Assembly: GCA_013396915.1 (NCBI GenBank)
Contig: VWZL01005058.1
Span: 25,001 to 89,000 of the forward strand
DNA: 64,000 nt
Direction: 5' to 3'
DNA from: Stercorarius parasiticus
Lineage: Eukaryota > Chordata > Aves > Charadriiformes > Stercorariidae
Each line of letters begins with the position of its first letter. Positions within the stretch are counted from its first letter, which is position 1. Positions 41,471 through 57,674 of the stretch are shown in pieces. The position numbers were made by a program, and so were the translations under genes. The notes under the pieces are model-generated. The model saw only the letters and a list, made by a program, of their open reading frames with translations, did no database searches and was not told where the DNA came from.

Positions 41471-44023
41471 TTTTTTTCTGTTTTCCTTTTCCCCTTCTTT
41501 TAAGAGTAAGCAGACAATTCTTTGTAGGTTGGATAAACAGCATTTCAGCATTTAGAGACTTTAACTTCCAGGCATCTAATGGCTTCACGCCAAGAGAAAG
41601 AAGGCAACTCTGACCCTTTCTGTACACTCAGAACAAAAGAATTATGTACAAAACATAATTTCTACTGCTGGTCCACTGTGGTGTAGAATTAATATTGACA
41701 CTTTAATTGTCTCCATGCAAGATGTTTTCCCAATACCCCTAAATTTAGAACAGGTTACATACATATATTTTATGCAACATGTAATATCCTCTCCTAGTTT
41801 AACAATTTGTGTTTTCTTTGTGCAGTACTTTAAAGTAGATATACCTGTACTTCCTCCAGTTCCAGTAGTCCCAGATGGGTGGGCATTACTAGTAGGTGTT
41901 TGACATCAATTAACAGGGAAAGCTGGTTCTCCAACCAGAAAGCAAGAACAATAAAAACAAACTGTAGCCTACACAATGAACAAAAATATCAAAATGAAAT
42001 GAAGTGCTAAAAAAGCCAAAAGTTTTTACTTACATTTTACTGTTCTTCATTCCTTTGAATACAAATGTGACATTTTCATTAGTTTTTTCACCCTACAATT
42101 TGATTAAATTGTTAATAACTACTTTGCTTAGGCAAGCTCTGAGCCATTCAGATTGTAATTTTACTTCACTAGTGGAGGTTTGGTCAAGAAAACTTTCTTC
42201 TCGCAAAGAAATAGGCTCTTAGCTCACGGAAGAGAACAAAGAAAAACTCAATTCTGACCTTAATGCTGACACTGTATTCATAAAGATCAGCAGATTAAGC
42301 AGGGCCTGATTCTTCATCCACTTGAACTTAGTAAGAGCGTTTTCATTCTCTGTTTGGGGTAGAAAAACAGACATTTAGCAGCTCTCGGGTTTGGTTTCTG
42401 TATCTGTAATATGCAGATAATTGTCTCTCACTATGCAGTGTAAGGATGCAGGGCTTGCTCTCACAGAGTTTGGCAGAATTTAGTCCCACAAAAAGTCTAG
42501 ACGAGTCTAGGAAGACAGGAGGCCTGCTCCCCTGAGCTAGTTATGCCAGCGTTTGAAGGCTCAGGCTCCAAGTTTTTAATCAGTGAGCACTAAGTGCTTT
42601 TTGAGAAGGTAAACGTTGAGCTGGATCATCTGTCTACAAATAACTCATACCACTCAGCTTATTCCTACCGGTTTAAATTTCTTTTTATATCCCATGGTAA
42701 AATTGTTTCCAAAATAAGCTCTATCACATGGGATTTATTGCAATGATGGAGTGTAACCTTGTAATGTGTATAGCTATGTGATGCAACCCAGACTTTTTTT
42801 GAACCAATTTTAATACCTTTTCCTGCTGCAGTTACAGACAAGGAGTAGCAAATTATGCATGTCCCATCAGTTGGTGAATAGCCCTGTTCCTGGATTCCTG
42901 AACTCTCTCCTGGTAGCCAGTTGCCCAGAAAATGCTGGTCTTCGATGGAGAGGGCATTTGCCGCATTTGAATCATTCTTACTTGAGCTGAAAACATTGCA
43001 GTTATTAAGAAATAGACCCTGCCAGTTGCCCTTCTTTCATTTTCATCCAGCCTCACCGAAGCCAGACAATTCATGGCTTTAAAAGAACATACAAGGCACA
43101 TGTGGTAAGAAGAGTTCACTTACAAGCAGCCAAAGTGAGTGCAACCAAGCAAAAAAGTGAACAGTTGGTGAAGTGAAATGCATCCCTTGCTTCAGACAAA
43201 AATACAGTGGAATGAAAGATGCAGTAGACTGGCTTTCCCTTAAGCAGATCTAATTTCAAAATCTGGCCCTGGAGAGATGAACTTTTGCTTTAATTGAGGA
43301 GGTGGATCCCAGCTCTTTGTCACTCCATCAATCAGCACCCTTTGCTGTAGCTTTAGCAATATGCTGCAGAAGGCTGTAGGATTTATTCCCTGCGTGTTGA
43401 ATAAGGCTTCCTACCTGGTGCTGCCGGGAGCCGGCATGGCCTGGCCTCAACAGCACGGTGCGTATCCCATCCTCTTCCTTCTAACCTTAACTAGTGTCCT
43501 TCAAAACTGAGTCATAGCCTGGTCTCAGCTTTCCTCTTGGGAGGCCACAGTTGTTGGTGACTCAAAAGTTTAGGATTGTTCCTTGCATCTTGGCCACTTC
43601 GTTCCTCAGGCACTGGCAGAGCCTTGCCCAGAATTCATTTTGAACTGGAAAAAAGCAAGGGAAGAGACATTGCTCAGGTTGCGGCCTGATGTGTCAAATC
43701 TCCCAGTGTCTAGCTAACATGATTTCCGTTAAAAGTGGTATTAAGAGTAAAGACAGAAAAAACGTGCAGGCCTGCCTGTGCGAGCAGTAGTGTGTGACAC
43801 AACAGGGAAATGTAGGATAACAGTGCCGAGAGGGTGAGGGAAGGTATTTCCTTTCTCCACCCTGCAGATGCCAAACACGTGGTGATCTGCCCTAGACACT
43901 GCAGGAGAAACACGGGAGTACTTTGCTCTTTCCATCCAATCCTCCCTCCTGTCCCAACAGGACTGAACTGATAGTTAGGACTTTGAAAAGACCCTTTTTT
44001 TTCATGACAAGGTTCTTCTCACA

Positions 44024-44083
44024 GCTGTAAATTCCAGCTGCATTCTTTTTCCTGCTGCAAATTCCAGCTGTATGCTTTGCCTT
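44024..44083 (+). repeat. Imperfect 30-base tandem duplication
   Basis: Core GCTGTAAATTCCAGCTG (44024-44040) recurs as GCTGCAAATTCCAGCTG (44054-44070) with one mismatch; the remaining 13 bases of each unit are C/T-rich and partly alike. Confidence 0.75.
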
Positions 44084-45498
44084 TACTATGTCTCCTTCTT
44101 TATCACTATATCCCCGTGCTTTTCATGTCAGCTTCCAAAACTAACACCATGGTGGACAGTGTTTTTCATGATGGGGAGTTGTGATAATGTTTGAGAAATT
44201 GAAAATGACAGAAGCACCATTACAGTCAGGGAGAAATTATGAATGTGGTGCTGGAGACCTCAGGCTCTGTTTCATTTCAGCTTCCAGACTTGGAAGAGGT
44301 ATGTGTTCCTTAGCAGGTGAGGAGACTTGTCATGCACTTACTCACTGTAGTGGGCCCTGATACCGAATGTGGAGCAGGAATGAGATTGTCTCTAGTGGCA
44401 TGGAGAAGCTGATGAGTGTTGTATGGCCCGTAGAATTAAAAAGATGCAGACAAACACAGCACTATAAACTAGGAAACACGGATGGCTGTATACTCTGCAA
44501 ATTATAGTGTTCAACGGTGTATTTCGTCCTTCGCCAGTTCTCAGTGTGAGATGTAGCCGAGGGGTTAGCTGTCATCCATGGTGTTCCTTCCTTACTCCTC
44601 AGATCTCTGGCTTATAAATGTGTGCTACAAAATTAACTTGGGGAAGAGTGGAAGCAATGTGAAGAGGGAGAAATTGGTTTAGGGGCATGGTTTGCTTGGT
44701 AAAAAAAAAAATTATAAAGAAAACACATTGAATGTGGGAGCTGTGCATGCTTTAAACCTGAAAAAAATACAGGGACTGCAGGCCATTTCTTTCCTGTCTT
44801 GTATGTGGAGGGCAGAGTTTACACTACTTCTTAGCAGATGCTTTTAGCATGGACCCAACCTCGTGATTTACCAGGAGGACATCATCATCTTTGGACCTTT
44901 GCCTGTAGATTTATTCAGAGTAAAAGGCAGAAGGACCCTTCTGGACAATCTCGAGGGTGAATAAGAGAAAGAGTTACTTATAAACTGTTACAAATTGGTA
45001 CTCGGTAATGGCTGTAGTGTTGATCAGACAATATAAGAGGGCCCCCAGTGGTTACCGACTTAACAGCTGCATGTAAGTCAGCCAGTGAACATTTGCTTGT
45101 AGCTGCTCTAGTTTTGTTTTTATTGAAGAGCAAGAAGCATAAACATGGGACACACAGTCTAGAGGCTGCTTAAAGGGTTTCACTTGTTTAAAGCGTATAG
45201 TGAAATGTCACGGCCTTCCATGAAATGAACGAGTTGTGCGCTGAGTTGGTAACACAAATTGGGCCAGGTCGTCCAAAGCAGCACCTCAAGTGGGGGTGAG
45301 GGTGGGGGGATCTCGCCTGCCATACCAGTCACTCAGTAACTCCACACCGTGGGTAGCCGATGCAAACGCAAAGGATCCCCAAATGTGAGTATATGCTCAG
45401 CACAAAGACCGATTTCGTTTGGTTTTATAGCTCGTTATCAAGTTAGCTGTCGAGGTGATGGGCTGCACCTCAATTAAAATCTACCTACCCCCACTGAA

Positions 45499-45547
45499 GC
45501 ATTTAATATTAGTGTAAATATTAAACATTTATATGAATATTAAATGC
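45499..45547. repeat. 12-base perfect inverted repeat, AT-rich
   Basis: GCATTTAATATT (45499-45510) and AATATTAAATGC (45536-45547) are exact reverse complements separated by 25 bases. The spacer itself contains AAATATTAAA, so alternative pairings are possible. Confidence 0.8.
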
Positions 45548-46892
45548 ATTTATTTAGAATTGATTCATGTTTACATTTTCCCACTATCTGAATAAAGATT
45601 ACAAGTGGAAAGTAATTTACTTATGCAGAAATTCTCCATGCATCAAACTCATCTGTCTACCAGCAGTGGGTAAACCATCTTCATCCATGTTGCAAGGTCT
45701 TAACCATGTCCAAACTCATATCCTACCCATGTAAGGGCAACAGTAAGCAGCAGTTCTGTGCTGTACAGTGGGGACTTTGTTCTTGCCTTCCATATGGAGT
45801 TGTTGGATCCATAATGTGAAGGACGTGCTGACTTGTTTTACGATGTACCACATCAGGGAATGCAGTGCATGGTTTTCTGTTAGATTTGGAAAAGTGCAGG
45901 CTTTATATTAAAGGTTCATTTCTTTTTCATCGTTCAGCTAACTCATTTGCACTGTAATGTGCTTTCCTATTCCTCCTCCTGATAGTTGCTGCTTTTACAC
46001 CTATTTTGCAAGCCATATTTTTAAGCTAATCCATACAGCAGTTGTCTAAAATTCCATAGCATTGCTTATTTCTTACCTATAACTCTTAATAAAAAATAGG
46101 GCTGTGCCAACCTATTATATCCTTAATAGAATATTCTAATGGTTATTAAATCAATTGACTCTGAATCTCACTTTAATAAATGAGTCAGACAGTATTTTCC
46201 AATTACTGTCAGTCGCCACCTTTCCAAAGAGCAGATTATTTTGATTGAATTTTTTAAAGCTGTTCAGCACTTTTTTTCCCCTTTTTTTTTCTTTTTTCCC
46301 TGAGTAAGAGCAAAGAGCAGTAGCTTTGTTCTGCAGGGAGGGAGAGCCTCTTGGACTGTGTCTGACGCTCCATTCCATTTCAGATTTATCCCAAAGGGAA
46401 ACTGAAAATGTGACATTCCACCCACCCTTTATTTATTAATGATATCATACTTTGCACTCCATAACACCCTATCAAATTGTTTGCTAAACATGAAGAGCTA
46501 GACAGGGGCCAGTGTGTAAACAGAGCCTTTTGCATCCTCTTTCCACTTCTGGCACCTTTGCAAGAGCTGCCACACCCTGGCTTTTCCATGCCAGTGGGAG
46601 ATAAAATGCTGGCCGTGCTTTTAAATTCTCTATGGAGAGCAGAGCAGGGACAAAGCCTTGTTCCCTCATCCTTCTGCAGTGCTGTGTGACCCAAGCAAGC
46701 AGGCAGCTGTGTGCCCAGACATGTTATCTTAAATCTTTTTGAAGGCAGAAGGCAGTGATTCTGGGTCTTCTGCCTATGGTAGATAGTCCTGGACTCTTCT
46801 TCAGCTCCACTGTCCCACTTGCATTAAAAGTCTTAAGGGATACTAATTAGGTCAGCCTATTAAAGTAGAAATTAAAAATTAACACCTCTTCT

Positions 46893-47030
46893 TTAGAGAT
46901 GGGTTGTCTGAGAAACATAGGCCATACTGTCATGCCCAAGGTGATAAGAGTAAGTTAGTGTCAGAGTTTGGAACGGAACCCGGCACTCCTTGCTCTTCTG
47001 CCAATACTGTAACCTTATCTGTCTCCCTTA
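46893..47030 (-). mobile_element. MIR / CORE-SINE-like remnant, reverse orientation
   Basis: On the + strand the words CATGCCCAAGGTGATAAGAG, then TAAGTTAGTGTCAGAG, then GGAACGGAACCCGGCACTCC occur in order. The reverse complement of MIR contains ttgcccaaggtcacacagc, tagtaagtggcagagc, and gggattcgaacccaggactcc. The element is therefore a diverged MIR-family copy on the minus strand. Nearby frames of 60-70 codons over this segment are chance frames in the repeat. Confidence 0.7.
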
Positions 47031-48774
47031 AATTTAAATCATGCTGGTCTCATGTTCTTGAATTCAAGGACTGGAACCTTGCCCTTTGTTCTGAGGATGT
47101 AGTGCAGAGCAGGTGATGTGCATAAAATGGGTGAAAAAGAGTATGAGGGGAGGCTCTGATAACTCCCTGAACAGTGAGACTTAGGAAAAAAGTTATTCTA
47201 TTAGTTATACAAATGTAGTCATATTTTAAATGCGGTCTTTACAACTAGGAGACTAAAAACATTTTATTTTTAAGAGAAAGCTTAGATTCTGCACAAATTG
47301 ATGTCTCTTGCCTGGGGAAGTTTCCTATCTGCCCCAGGCGAGTGGGTGAGGGGATTTTTCAAACCCTGTTTATAAGCCTTTAGGAAAATCGGATTTGCAA
47401 CATACAGTAATCAAAGTGGTTTTGATGTTTATGACCAGGAGATCGCCTCAGATCTGACTGATATGGGAAATACAATAGGGTCATTTAAGGGGGTTCAGTT
47501 CTTCTTGAACAAGTACAAATACTGTGTAACTAAAGTTTGCTTCAGCATCAGGAGTGCATGCCTTTCTTCCTACTTTATTCTCATTAGCTAAGGTAATGGA
47601 AAGAGAAAAAAGCCTTCTCTGTCTTCTCTAGCTCCATATAAAAATATTTCTTTTTAGGAAGTCTTTCTCCCTTGGAATGTTTGAAGAACTCCCCATTCAG
47701 TGTTCCCATGCTCAAGAATGATTAGCGTGGTTCATTAACACTTTGCCAACAGTAACTCTGTGATTTGAGAATCAGCATCGATTATCTTCACCTTGACATG
47801 TGGAAGATCCTGAGATGGAGCTCCCTTTTTCCTAATTGCTTTGACTGTGTGTATCAGCACAAATAGTTTGATGAAGAAACTTCACCCTACAGGCTTTCTA
47901 GCCTGTAATTACCCTTTGTGGGGACTTGCATCGTCTTCAGAACTACCTGTTTGGTAGTGACCATGACAAGGATCTGAATGTAGGAGAAATTACCTGATCA
48001 CCTGTGGCAGTCCGTACATTCCTCATAATTGATTTGCAAGTTCAGGGAAGAAGAGGCATTTATGTATCGTTTGTTGAGCCGTCCTTCTCTTCTCAGTACG
48101 CTCTTCCGCAGTTTTGCCCACAGCTGTGGGTTGCTACCTATTGGGAGAGCGTGGCATAGGGCCTGCCTTGCAGGATGTGACTGTATCTCTTAGATGTGTG
48201 GACTGCTGTGTGCCAGGTTCTTTTCCCTCATGCTCCCCCTGACGGTGCTAGCGTGGGCCATATTGTCTTCTCTCAACAGTAGCAGAAGCAGAACACACTG
48301 GAAGGGTTTGTCAGTGATGGTGGGAAACCCCAAATCCCAGGCAGCTCTTGAGAATCCACTAAAATTTTCCCTGCTAAGAAAATAGTTAGCATATATTTGA
48401 TAAAAGGCTGATAATTTATCTATGAAGAGTTATGAAAGGTGTCACCAACCTGATGAGAAGGTGTCACCTACCCCTCATCTGCCCCTGGGAGTCTACTGCA
48501 CAGAATACGTTCAGCCAGCAGTGCCTGGCTGTATGGGACGCGTACCTCAGCGGCCTGTGCCCTGCTGCCTCGGTGGCAGTAGTCCATAGGCACAGGATCA
48601 ACAGGATTGTCTTGTGCTTGTGCTTGCCCACAAATTCCCACCCTTTGCTAAAGATGTCGTGACTTACGCGAAGGCTAAATTTAGCTTTTGGACTAATGAG
48701 GAGCGAAAGCTGAGGGCTACCACTGAAATTTTTTTTCAGTTCTGATTAAGTTACTAAGGATCATTTTGCGATGG

Positions 48775-49085
48775 CGTGTGGTCCCACGCAGCTACACCAG
48801 CGCCGTGTCACGTTGGGCTTTGCGTCGGTGGGCAGGAGCGTTGTTGTGTGCAGTACAAAAACATTATCTCTGCTCTCAGGGTCCACAGCAACTGCCGACC
48901 GCGAAGGTCCCTCATCACGGTCACTAATCACTCGCTCCGCTCGGCAGGAGGTGGGCAGCCTGGCATTTAGGTGTTCGGGGTGGGCAGGGGGCTCTCCCTA
49001 AATCACTCCTTTTCGCCTGAGGAACGGCAGGGAGCCGTGCCAGTCGCTTGGTAGGGAGCCGTGCCAGTCGCCAAGCATTTTATTC
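48775..49085. promoter_or_regulatory. CpG-rich patch about 1 kb before the ZNF423-like exon
   Basis: By hand count, 48781-49080 has about 61% G+C and 21 CpG dinucleotides, an observed/expected ratio of about 0.76, well above the flanking intron. Examples are CGCCGTGTCACG, GCCGACCGCGAAGG and CTCGCTCCGCTCGG. A 24-base-period duplication lies at its right edge. Such intragenic CpG islands can be alternative promoters or methylation-variable elements; which applies here is unknown. Confidence 0.55.
49029..49071 (+). repeat. Tandem duplication, 19-base identical unit, period 24
   Basis: AGGGAGCCGTGCCAGTCGC is present at 49029-49047 and 49053-49071. It lies at the right edge of the CpG-rich patch. 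Confidence 0.85.
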
Positions 49086-49944
49086 CCGCTTGATTTTTTA
49101 ATAATCAGATACAGTATTTACCTGCGAGATCAATGCTACTCGTGTAGCACACCGGTGACATACAGAGGGACCTTTTCTAAGCGGCGCTGTGGGAATTGAG
49201 GCCTCTGCAGCAGGGCTGGAAGCCACTTCTTACCTAGCAACTGTTTCTAAGTAGGACAGCCGTTGACTGCCCTCATGGCGGAGTGGATGAATCCTGCAGC
49301 ACCCTCAGGAAGGGAACCTAGTGCCAGGCACCAGCCGGCCTTTGGAGGACAATGGGAGGAAGCGGAGGAACAAGCAGCGGGGAGTGGGAAGGGTTTTAAA
49401 GCCGCAGGGCCTTGACGGGAAAGCTGCGTCAGGAGGCGCACGGGGACATTTCTGAGCCCTTAGGAGAAACACAAATAAAGGGGGAAAAAAATCTAGGATT
49501 GTCAGAAAGGTAGCTGGGAAATCCTGCAGCTTGCAAAAGGTTTCGTGTATGCCCCTGGGACTGGAAACGTGGTATAAACTACCCTCCCCTCTCACACTGG
49601 TTACGAGAAACTCCACATCAGCCCGAGTGCCAAAAAATGTGTGCGTTCACAGTTCTTGCCCGTGATGGACGGGATGAAGTGTGATCAGTGCTAAATTCCT
49701 CACGCGCTGTTTTGCAAACGTACTCGGTTGTGGTCGGGTGGCTCTGCTAAGAGATGATGTTTCAGGTCCTACTCATCATGTCCTGCTGAAGTCTAGTGCT
49801 CTGCATTCCTATTTGGTGCTAGTTGTATGTGGAAGATCGGTGCTTTTAATGCCTGGTTAAGCTTTGTACATTCTGAAACCTTGCAGGTAAGAGAAGACTT
49901 CAGCAGCCGTAGGTGCTGAGGGGCATCCAGTTTCCTGAGCTTAG

Positions 49945-52886
<2,942 letters not shown>

Positions 52887-53002
52887 TGTTTGTCCAAGCA
52901 AACAAGTTGCAGCAGCATATTTTCTCAGCCCATGGACAAGAGGACAAGATCTATGACTGCACACAGTGTCCACAGAAGTTCTTCTTCCAAACAGAGCTGC
53001 AG
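52887..53002 (+). CDS. ZNF423: Next coding exon of the same ZNF423-like gene, ending inside the last zinc finger
   Basis: This 116-base exon follows an acceptor ending ATATTTCAG. Its first two bases complete the Val codon begun at 50173, and it ends on a codon boundary (CAG, Gln) before donor GTACCA. The protein reads [18 protein letters not shown], completing the second finger (CPVC, 12 residues, H, IFSA, H across the splice). It then reads [21 protein letters not shown], the Cys pair and tip of a third finger. The closing His pair of that finger is absent here and must come from the next exon. IFSAHGQ and YDCTQC are the forms I associate with ZNF423, against IFAVHGQ and YDCSQC in ZNF521; this recollection needs an alignment. 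Exact phase agreement with the exon at 50042, over a 2,713-base intron, is strong evidence that both are real exons of one gene. Confidence 0.85.
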
Positions 53003-54931
53003 GTACCACACTTGTTACCTGGGGGTTATAATAGCATTGTGTGTTTGATAGCTGAGCTCAAAGCTTTACTTGTCATGACCACCTCTGATAGTTGCTCATC
53101 ATCAGGATGCGAATGAGGGAAGGACAAGAGAAATCGCAGGTGATTCCACCCATGCTGCTTCAAAAAGGTGCTGGCAGAAAGCCACCTGGTACAGACCTGA
53201 ATTTTGGGAGCCACCTTTGGATTCTCGCTCTGTAGGTTGTTGCAGCTCAACATATTCTTGAGGAGAGAGAAATGGGCATCCCATTCTTCTGTTTGATATC
53301 CATAAAACATTTACTCAAGCAGTGAAGTGGAAAATACGTGTATTCTTTTGTCTCTAAATGTGAAAAGCTTAGCACTGAAGTAGGAGTGTAAGGATGGGGG
53401 GAGGGTGGAAGTAGACAGAATTTATCTTAGTTTACCTGCTGGCCATTTCCCATAAATACTAACTTGGTGGGGAAAAAAAAATAATAGGGTCAAATGAATG
53501 GTACAATGTCTTTTTGTGTGCTGTTGTCAGACTTGTACCATTTACTAATGGTACAAAAGGACAGAAAGGAAGAAATAAATGTTGAATGAGATCTGAAAAC
53601 AGTTATGGATGAAGGGATTATTTACTATATAATAACATTCTGCAGTGCTTGTCTTGCAGTGAGAAGTAGTGGTGTGTTATTCCTGATGTGGTGTTACACT
53701 TCGAGACAGCAGCAGAAGATTGTTTCTAAATTATTTTGTTTATATTGAAGTATTAAGATAGGTTGACAAAGGAAAAAAATTCAGGGTCTCTGATGGTCTA
53801 TGGGGATGGAACAAGGAGAAGTATTTGTACAGTAAGGCCTTTCCTACACTGTCAGCCATGTGATTTTTGTTTGGAATGAAGAGATTTTTCAGTACTTGAG
53901 ATTTTTCAGTATTTTTTTATAGCATGGTCCCCCATTTCCTCTGACTGAGGTGTCCACAGTTCATTTTGCTGTAGACCAGAGCTGGATTTAATCTCACCAA
54001 CAGAAGCAAAAGGCTAGGGAGGCACGTGTGCACACATGCCCATTTAGTAGTTCACTTACTGGAGGTTTTACATGCTGAAAACCTGATATTAATGTTTGGC
54101 ATGATGATATGAAATATTTCTTTGGCGAAAAAAGAAACCAGAGCGTTTAAACCATGCATGAATTCATTGCGTGTGTGAGATTGCTATTTATATCGATTCC
54201 ACTGCACTTTCTCTTTCCTAATTTCTTTCTGCATGAAAACAATAGGAATAAAGCCTTTCTCATAGCCTTCCATACCTTTTTCTCAGTGGACCCCTAGGTC
54301 ATGGGAACTTCTGTAGTACCTGCAGTACCATACCTGCAACGCTCCAAGGTGCCCGTGCTGTATCTCTCTCCTGTTTTTAATAGATCCAAATCTCTTCCAT
54401 TTACTGCCCATACCAGGTATTGCATGCAAGCTCTGACCCAAAGTGGAAGAGGAGGACAAGGAAAAGAAAATAAAAAGTTTGACATTTAGGGAAAAAGACA
54501 CTCATACATAGTGATGGACAGAAAGAGGCAAGATTGAATTTTGAAATCAGAAAATGATCTGGGTTGTGTAGAAAGTTATTGGACTTGTGGGAAAAATAAA
54601 GGAGAAACTGAATGGCATGAGGAAAGGTCAGAAACTGATTTTGCTGTATGTGTTTCTTTCACAGCGTGGTTTTTAGTGGAATCATTTTCTTTGCTTTTTT
54701 TGGTCTAAATACTTGTTGGGTTTTTTTGCAAAGTGTTTCCGATAAGATGAAATTGCTTTTTGAGGAAAAACTGTTTAAATATTTTTGGCTTACTGATTTT
54801 CACAAATTCTGTTGTTGTCAGTGATTAATCAAAATGAGAAAGTAGGGAGAAGTAGGGACATGAGCAGTTTCTGGAAAGAGAAAAGAAAAGTTGTTAGGGA
54901 AGAAAGACCAAAAGGAGGGGAAAAAAAAAAG

Positions 54932-54932
54932 N
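54932..54932. other. Single ambiguous base (N)
   Basis: One N directly after a 10-A run (AAAAAGNCTC), suggesting a base-calling problem at the homopolymer. Non-coding. Confidence 0.95.
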
Positions 54933-57629
54933 CTCAACAAGAGAGAAGGAGCAGGTATGCAAAATACAATTATGAAAAGAAAGTGACAGGAACAAGAGGA
55001 TAGAAATTAGTTTTAACAGCAGAATTCAGATTGGATTTTAAAAAGGCAAAATAGGTTACTGGATTCTGAAGATGCAAAATATATAGACTTCCAGGTGTAG
55101 TTGTGACATGTACAGTCACCTCCTTACTAGTCTGTCTCCCCTAAAATATGCTGTTGTTTCAAAATACACGGAGTGCCAAGCAGCTGATTTCAGCTTTTTT
55201 ATTATAATAAAATCATATGTTTTTCCATTCAAAATTCATTCGTGACCAAGACTGAGGGCAAGATTTTGCTCTCTCCATCTAAGCCTAGTTCATTAAAACT
55301 TGAACATAACTGAGGCATCTGGTTTTCTAGTGAAGGGCACAAAAGGATGTCGCTACAGAGAGATAAATTATGCTCTACAATGGGTAGGTGACAATCAGTG
55401 TGTTGGTTGTTCCATGCTGCAGAAGTCTCTTAACAGACCACATGTCAATGCCCTTAGAGACAGCCTCTCCCTGGGTTATCTACACTTGCAAAAAGGAAAA
55501 GGTATTCATTTTCTTATTCAATTAATTCATTATGTTTATTATTTTAATTAACTTGGGAAGGCCCACCCCATTTGAGAATGCATTATGTTTAAAAAAATGC
55601 AGTACCATCATGCCATTTGCATTTATTTGTTGGGATCACTGCCTTTCTGCTCTCACCTCCAGTTATCTACCCAGGCTGGTGAAAGGGCAGCAAAGCACTT
55701 AGGCAGAGCAGTAGATACAGACCCTTGGAGTCTGCTTTTACTGAAAATACATTGATCTCAAGACCATTCTCATTTAAAACCTGTTCTAGGAGGCATCGCT
55801 TTGTTCAGGCTCTCTACCAGCTGAAGCAGTGGAATCTTCGTCACTAGCCTCCAGTTACGTTTCTCTAGCCTTTCACATTACCGTGGTTTGTGTTAGGGCT
55901 TGCAGCATAACAGTGTATTTATTCTCTCTATCAGGAATGGTTCCTTGGTTTTAATTTAAACATGCATCTAAAGTGCATCTCCCATGCATGAGAGATGCTA
56001 ATCATCTCAGATTAGAAGCCACAGACAGCACTCCGTGGCTGTAGGGCAGAGTAAGAACATGAACAAGGTAGAGCAGAGCAGAACACAATAGCATAGAAGC
56101 CTTAGCCACACATATAGTACAGCTGATAATTAAAGGGAATGAATTCAGGGATACAGAAAATAAATGCATTATAATGATGCTTAACTTGGTGTTTGGCCCA
56201 GTGCGATTCTTTGCTTAGCATTTTCTGAATCCTGTGTCAGGAAGAGTAGGCTATAGGAACGTAAGAATCTCCACATACTACATTCATGTCACTGGGGAAG
56301 TTACCACCCCTCCTTACCAGTCTTCTCAATGCAAAAAACAAGTAGGACTCTCTTTAGAGGTTTTCATGATTTCAGTGCAGACCCCCGTTAGGAATGCAAG
56401 ACAATGCCGTAGGACCACGTTCTGGTCAGCATGGAGTAAATGAGCAGTCCTGAAAATCAAACCTGCAATGTATTACTCAACCTTTAAGTTGAAATAATGA
56501 GATTTTACAGGAATTTGCTCTTTGTTTTAAGATCATCTCCATAGCTCACCTTTCTCCCACCTTTGACACTTACTTTAAATGGCTTTGTGCTCCATAGCTA
56601 TTGAAACAGCTTTAAATTTTTGGAGATACTACCTCCACAGAAAGGAAGCAAATGGAATCCTTCTGTAACAGTTACAAGTGTATGTTTTAAGAGTGTTCCG
56701 AGTTGTGAATTTTCAGACTTAACATGTTCAAAAGGCTATATGGTGTATTTGCAAGTCTGAAATGGAGCTGAAAAGGTATGTCCCTAAAAATGTTCATTCT
56801 GTAGAATGGGAAGCTTTGAATAAGACATGCTTAATATAATAAGGGCTTTTCAGAAATAGGCTTGTAACGATCTTTAAAATCAGAAATATATCCCATCTAG
56901 GTAAAGGATAAGGAAGCTGCATGGTAGGTGTATTTATAGGGTGCCTAGATGTCTCCCAAAAGTTGAAACTCTTCCAACTGAACACCTGAGTATGAACCAT
57001 ACAGTTCTCTGTGCAGGGTGGTCTTCTCCATCCATCATCCATAATACTGAACGTTTAATTAATAAGGAAGTAAAGGAACGTATCACTAATTTAACTTAAT
57101 ACTGTATTTTCATTAAATTATGATAAAGCAATTTGTGCCTATTAAAATTGCCCTTTCTTGTGCTCATGCTATTTCCAGTGCCTGTTTCTTTTGCCTTAGT
57201 CTTTGGACTTAGGCTTAAATGTTTGAATGGGTGTTTGTGCTTCCCTTGTCCCTGATGAGGAGTAGCCACTCCTTTCGTATTTCCAGTGTTAGTGTTACTT
57301 CCATAGTCAACACAATATATCATGGTGTTAGCGGGAAGGAATGAGACATTCTTGCGGGGTTTTACCCAGAGTGAATGGATTTATTTTAGATTTTTTTTTA
57401 GATGTTGTTGGGTCAGAGAGGTACCAATGTCCAGTAGAATTGCTGAATAATTGTACAGGTTTTGTCAGTGTTTTATCAGTGATGATAGTTAGTTCTGAAT
57501 ATGATACTAGCCAAGATTAAATGACCTCTCAGGACCATTTTGCCCAGTACAAAAATCATATCTCTTTTTGGTCAATTAGAGCATTTACTTAACATTTTGT
57601 GACTAATAACTAGTTGTCCCTGGGGTAGT

Positions 57630-57672
57630 TAAGTGTCCCCACTTTACAGACATAAGAACTAGGGCAAGAAAT
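57630..57672 (-). mobile_element. Short MIR-like fragment next to the L2 remnant
   Basis: GTGTCCCCACTTTACAGACA followed by TAAGAACTAGGGCAAGAAA resembles the minus-strand MIR block ccccattttacagatgaggaaactgaggcacagaga. About 40 bases are recognisable. It immediately precedes the L2-like frame, so it could be a separate insertion or a boundary artefact. Confidence 0.45.
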
Positions 57673-57674
57673 AA

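Noticed and set aside
42300..42470. Possible repeat (GGGCCTGATTCTTCATC and TTTCTGTATCTGTAATATGC resemble amniote repeat words)
   Set aside because: Only two short blocks match from memory and they are not clearly collinear with one family.
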